From contig NZ_CP028918.1 in NCBI RefSeq assembly GCF_003060865.1, forward strand, positions 3,088,001 through 3,152,000: a stretch of 64,000 nucleotides of DNA, in the 5' to 3' direction. The notes under the pieces were generated by a model. That model had not been told where the DNA came from. It worked only from the letters and a program-made list of their open reading frames with translations, and did not search any database. This document shows, piece after piece, positions 61,119-64,000 of this stretch. This DNA is from Gemmobacter aquarius (GTDB lineage Bacteria; Pseudomonadota; Alphaproteobacteria; Rhodobacterales; Rhodobacteraceae). Numbering within the stretch: the first letter of the stretch is position 1; every line of letters starts with the position of its first letter. The position numbers were made by a program, and so were the translations under genes.

Positions 61119-61937
61119 ATGCTGCGCCTTATCGCCATTCTTCTGTGCCTCTTGCTGCCGCGCCTTGCCGTGGCGCAAGACTGCACCGCCCTCGCCGCGC
61201 AGGCCGGGGCCGCGGAAGGCCTGCCCGAAGGGCTGCTCCCCGCAATTTCGATGGTCGAATCCGGCCACACCGACAAGGACGGCAACCACGCCCCCTGGCC
61301 CTGGACCACGAACGAAGGCGGCAAATCGAACTTTTTCGATTCAAAGGCCGAAGCCCTTGCCTATCTGGAAAACGCCGTCGCAAACGGCGTCACCAACATC
61401 GATGTCGGCTGCATGCAGTTGAACTGGAAATGGCACGCCTCGGCCTTCCCCTCGCTCGACGCCATGTTCGATCCTGTCGAAAACACCCGCTACGCCGCGC
61501 GCTTCATGCGCGAACTGCACAGCCGCCTCGGCTCATGGGAAGTGGCGACTGCCGCCTACCACTCGACCGACCCCGAACGCGGGCAGGCCTATCTGCAAAA
61601 GGTCGTCGCGGCACAGGGCGCTCTGCCGCTTACCGCGCAGGGCGAAACCACGCTCCTCGCCTCGGCCCCGATCCAGCTTGACGGCATCCTGGCCTTTTCC
61701 GGCGCTCCTCTGGTCCAGCTTGCCGCAGCATCGGCCGCCGCCGCCTCGGCCGCCTCGGAAGCGCCCCCTTCAAGGCCGGGCACGCCCGCACGGCGCAGCA
61801 CCCCGCCACCCGTTTTGCCACTGGTCCAAAACGCCACGCACTCGATTCTGGCCACGGCCGACACCCTGCCCCCGCGCCTGCGCCGCAACTGGGACGATAT
61901 ACAGGCGATGCGACTTCTCCTGTCAGAGATACCGTGA
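61119..61937 (+). CDS. sltF: Flagellar lytic transglycosylase SltF-like
   Basis: A 272-residue periplasmic enzyme with a signal peptide (about 1-20, cleavage before QDC) and an SLT/lysozyme-like domain: AISMVESGH with the catalytic Glu 47, DVGCMQLNWKWH and the YAARFMRELHSRLGSWEVAT helices. After residue 180 comes an Ala- and Pro-rich linker and a tail. In R. sphaeroides SltF opens peptidoglycan for the rod and binds FlgJ through its C-terminal region. No Shine-Dalgarno is visible before the ATG and a sigma-54 promoter maps its transcript start to the ATG. Confidence 0.9.
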   Translation: MLRLIAILLCLLLPRLAVAQDCTALAAQAGAAEGLPEGLLPAISMVESGHTDKDGNHAPWPWTTNEGGKSNFFDSKAEALAYLENAVANGVTNIDVGCMQLNWKWHASAFPSLDAMFDPVENTRYAARFMRELHSRLGSWEVATAAYHSTDPERGQAYLQKVVAAQGALPLTAQGETTLLASAPIQLDGILAFSGAPLVQLAAASAAAASAASEAPPSRPGTPARRSTPPPVLPLVQNATHSILATADTLPPRLRRNWDDIQAMRLLLSEIP

Positions 61938-62083
61938 ACCAGCCCCCCGATACCGCCAAAGGTCTGGGATCTTCCCCGCCCAAAGGTGCGTCGCCCTCCG
62001 TTTCGCGAACCACGTCCCTCCCAAGGCCATAAGCTAAATCATGCCGACCTGCTAAAAAGATTTCAGACGAGTGGGAGAGTGTG

Positions 62084-63184
62084 ATGACGAGTGAGTGGAT
62101 TAACAGACAGGTTGCAGCGCGTGCGCTCCCCGTTTCGGCCGATGCGATCGACCGTATCATCACGGGCGAGTCCGCCCCGATCCGCCAGTTGAAGCGCATG
62201 ATCGCTGCCGTCGCCGTCAGTGACGCCTCTGTCGTCGTGACCGGCCCAACGGGGTCGGGCAAGGAACTGGTTGCCGAAGCCCTGCACCGCGCCTCGGGCC
62301 GTTCGGGCCCGCTGGTTGCGGTGAACTGCGCCGCCATCCCCGCCGAGCTTCTGGAAAGCGAGCTTTTCGGCCACGAGAAGGGCGCTTTCACCGGCGCCGA
62401 CCGTGCCCGCACCGGCCGCATCGAACAGGCCGCCGGCGGCACGTTGTTCCTCGATGAAATCGGCGACATGCCCTTGGCATTGCAGGCAAAACTTCTGCGC
62501 GTCCTCGAAAGCCGCCGTATCCAGCGCCTCGGTTCGAACAGCGATATTCCGGTCAATTTCCGCCTCGTCACCGCAACCCACCGCGATCTGTCGCAGTCGA
62601 TCGAACAGGGCCAGTTCCGCGCCGACCTGTTCTACCGCATCAACGTCTTCACGCTGACGGTCCCTAGCCTCGCGGAACGCACCTGCGACATCCCGCTCAT
62701 CCTCGCACGGATGATCTCGGACCAGATGTGCCAGAACCCCGCTGCCGACTCGCCGCACTTCGACGTTTCGGCGATCCGGGCGCTCTGCGCCTATCCCTGG
62801 CCCGGCAACGTGCGCGAGCTGAAAAACGTGCTCCACCGCGCCTTCGTCATGCTGCCGGGGCGCATGGTCACCGCCCGCCATGTGCGTGACAACCTTCTGG
62901 GCATGGCCATGCCCGACCTGTCGGACCAGGGATGCGACCTGCCCGAACCCGCACCCCTGTCGGGCGACATGCCCGATCCGGCTGGCATACAGACCGCCTT
63001 TGGCAAACTCGGCGACATCGATATGCGCGGCTATATCCGCGACATCGAAGTGGCGATGATCGAAGCGGCGCTCGACAAGCGGGTCGGCAACGTGGCGCAA
63101 GCCGCCGACATGCTGCGTCTGCGCCGCACCACACTGATCGAGAAGATGAAGAAATATGGCATCCGCCGCGGGCTGGACGCGTAA
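62084..63184 (+). CDS. fleQ: FleQ-like sigma-54-dependent activator
   Basis: A 366-residue bacterial enhancer-binding protein. It has only a short N-terminal region (about 25 residues, no receiver domain), then the AAA+ domain with Walker A GPTGSGKE (about 54-61), the sigma-54-contacting GAFTGA loop (100-105), Walker [11 protein letters not shown], and a C-terminal Fis-type helix-turn-helix (about 325-360, [20 protein letters not shown]). In R. sphaeroides FleQ has an HTH while its partner FleT lacks one; the HTH here fits FleQ. It probably drives the three sigma-54 promoters above. Start: ATG 62084 after GGGAGAG; a GTG one codon earlier is possible. Convergent with fliD, 3 bases apart. Confidence 0.88.
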   Translation: MTSEWINRQVAARALPVSADAIDRIITGESAPIRQLKRMIAAVAVSDASVVVTGPTGSGKELVAEALHRASGRSGPLVAVNCAAIPAELLESELFGHEKGAFTGADRARTGRIEQAAGGTLFLDEIGDMPLALQAKLLRVLESRRIQRLGSNSDIPVNFRLVTATHRDLSQSIEQGQFRADLFYRINVFTLTVPSLAERTCDIPLILARMISDQMCQNPAADSPHFDVSAIRALCAYPWPGNVRELKNVLHRAFVMLPGRMVTARHVRDNLLGMAMPDLSDQGCDLPEPAPLSGDMPDPAGIQTAFGKLGDIDMRGYIRDIEVAMIEAALDKRVGNVAQAADMLRLRRTTLIEKMKKYGIRRGLDA

Positions 63185-63187
63185 GCG

Positions 63188-64000
63188 TCAGCCCGATTTG
63201 TTCCACTGCGCGACAAGGTTCGTCAGATAGTTTCCGGTGCTCTTCATGCTGGAAATCGCTGTCTCCATCGCGGTAAAGCGTGACAGGTAGCGCTTTTCCA
63301 GCTTGGCCGCGCGAACGTCCAGTTCGGCCAGCTTGGTGTTAGCCTCGGTGATCCGCGCGCCAAGCTGGTCTTCACGCTTGCCCAGACTGCCCCCGTTCAG
63401 CGCCGCAGCCATCAGCCCGTCCAGCGCCGACAGGAAACTGCGCCCGAAGGTGATCTTCGCCGCGTCCACACCATCGGGCGCGGTCACGATCAGGCCCGAG
63501 AACGGCCCTTCCAGCACGGCGAACTTCTTCATCCCGTCCGCCATCGGAATGCCCAGCGTGCTGTAGCCGTCCAGCGTCGCCCGCCCCGTAGCCGGATCGC
63601 GCCGGAACTCGTGCGAACCGGCAGCCGCCTCGGCCCCCACAACGCCACGCACCTCGACCCCTGTGGTATCAGACACCAGACGGTTGGCAAAAACGGCATC
63701 GAACCGCTGCGGATCGGCCTTGAACGCGTCTTCGAACGCCAGCGGCCGCAGTTTGAGGTTTCCGTCCCGCTGCGTGACCACACCCAGATCCACCAGATAG
63801 ACCGGATCCTTGCCAAAGCCGTTGATCGGCGCGGCGATCAGACGCGACAGATCGGCCTTCAACCGCTCGATCACCTGGTCCCCCGCCAAAGCCCCCGGCG
63901 GCGTTCCGTTCAGGCCGCGCGCCGAAACTTCGTTCAGCTTCGCCCGGGTCGCGTTCACCTGATCGACCAGATAGCCCAGATTGGCCTTCGCGGTATCCAT
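63188..64000 (-). CDS. fliD: Flagellar filament cap protein FliD, C-terminal part
   Basis: The C-terminal 270 residues of a FliD (HAP2); the gene continues past the right edge. Seen: the FliD_C-type ending with ELDVRAAKLEKRYLSRFTAM, then AISSMKSTGNYLTNLVAQW, and upstream SFLSALDGLMAAALNGGSLG. It caps the filament and helps flagellin fold. It converges with the fleQ-like gene with a 3-base gap and no visible terminator. Confidence 0.9.
   Translation of the reverse strand: MDTAKANLGYLVDQVNATRAKLNEVSARGLNGTPPGALAGDQVIERLKADLSRLIAAPINGFGKDPVYLVDLGVVTQRDGNLKLRPLAFEDAFKADPQRFDAVFANRLVSDTTGVEVRGVVGAEAAAGSHEFRRDPATGRATLDGYSTLGIPMADGMKKFAVLEGPFSGLIVTAPDGVDAAKITFGRSFLSALDGLMAAALNGGSLGKREDQLGARITEANTKLAELDVRAAKLEKRYLSRFTAMETAISSMKSTGNYLTNLVAQWNKSG

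Overview
The window is a high-GC chromosomal segment of an alphaproteobacterium. It most resembles the Rhodobacterales (Rhodobacter / Cereibacter / Gemmobacter-like Rhodobacteraceae). The evidence is the gene orders glnD-murJ and rsmI-yraN-gshB facing a LpoA-like lipoprotein, the phaA/phaB pair, a PpaA-like B12 protein, and a flagellar cluster of the R. sphaeroides Fla1 type with sigma-54 promoters, a one-domain FlgJ and a separate SltF-like lytic transglycosylase. I see no rRNA, tRNA, CRISPR array, insertion sequence or prophage.

Layout. 1-2 kb: end of a nucleoside-type ABC importer (two permeases) overlapping a purine nucleoside phosphorylase. 2-7.6 kb: TauE/SafE exporter with its TIGR02186 partner, a MATE transporter, a glutathione S-transferase with an odd Cys-rich tail, and a frameshifted comM/yifB. 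7.6-16.2 kb: gshB-yraN-rsmI, LpoA-like lipoprotein, glnD, murJ, and a rhomboid relative lacking the catalytic residues. 16.3-23.4 kb: trpS, membrane and aminotransferase genes, a universal stress protein, greA with a terminator-like leader, and ETF-ubiquinone oxidoreductase. 23.5-29.8 kb: TPR protein, ispE, a glycosyltransferase/FkbM-like fusion, polyprenyl diphosphate synthase, DUF2007, a TrmN6-like methyltransferase and a 54-residue YdcH/DUF465 protein. 29.8-36.8 kb: EamA transporter, phaB, phaA, the B12-binding regulator, a PHB-depolymerase-type esterase and rsgA. 36.8-40.6 kb: one 1,270-residue RTX protein. 41-48.3 kb: SHMT-like PLP enzyme divergent from a LysR regulator, a second EamA transporter, and a LuxR-type response regulator divergent from a hybrid histidine kinase. 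48.3-64 kb: a protein with five copies of a short motif, then flgBCDEFGHIJKL, sltF, a FleQ-like sigma-54 activator and the end of fliD.

How the genes work together. The flagellar block is one functional unit. Three near-consensus -24/-12 promoters (before flgB, flgG and sltF) fit the FleQ-like activator encoded at its end. The rod-binding FlgJ without a muramidase domain is complemented by SltF. phaA/phaB make 3-hydroxybutyryl-CoA for polyhydroxybutyrate, and a PHB-depolymerase-type esterase lies nearby. The first genes import and phosphorolyse purine nucleosides.

The most interesting unexplained structure is a repeat present twice (30721-30832 and 44387-44501). Each copy has four perfect 3-nt-loop palindromes arranged with overall dyad symmetry. 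The arm sequences differ between and within copies while pairing is kept, and the core TG-ACG-CA / TG-CGT-CA is constant apart from one degenerate centre. Other points are a clade-style promoter with CTAG at the -10 element, a terminator-like hairpin in the greA leader, a predicted leaderless sltF transcript, and the five-copy DLxAQFA protein.
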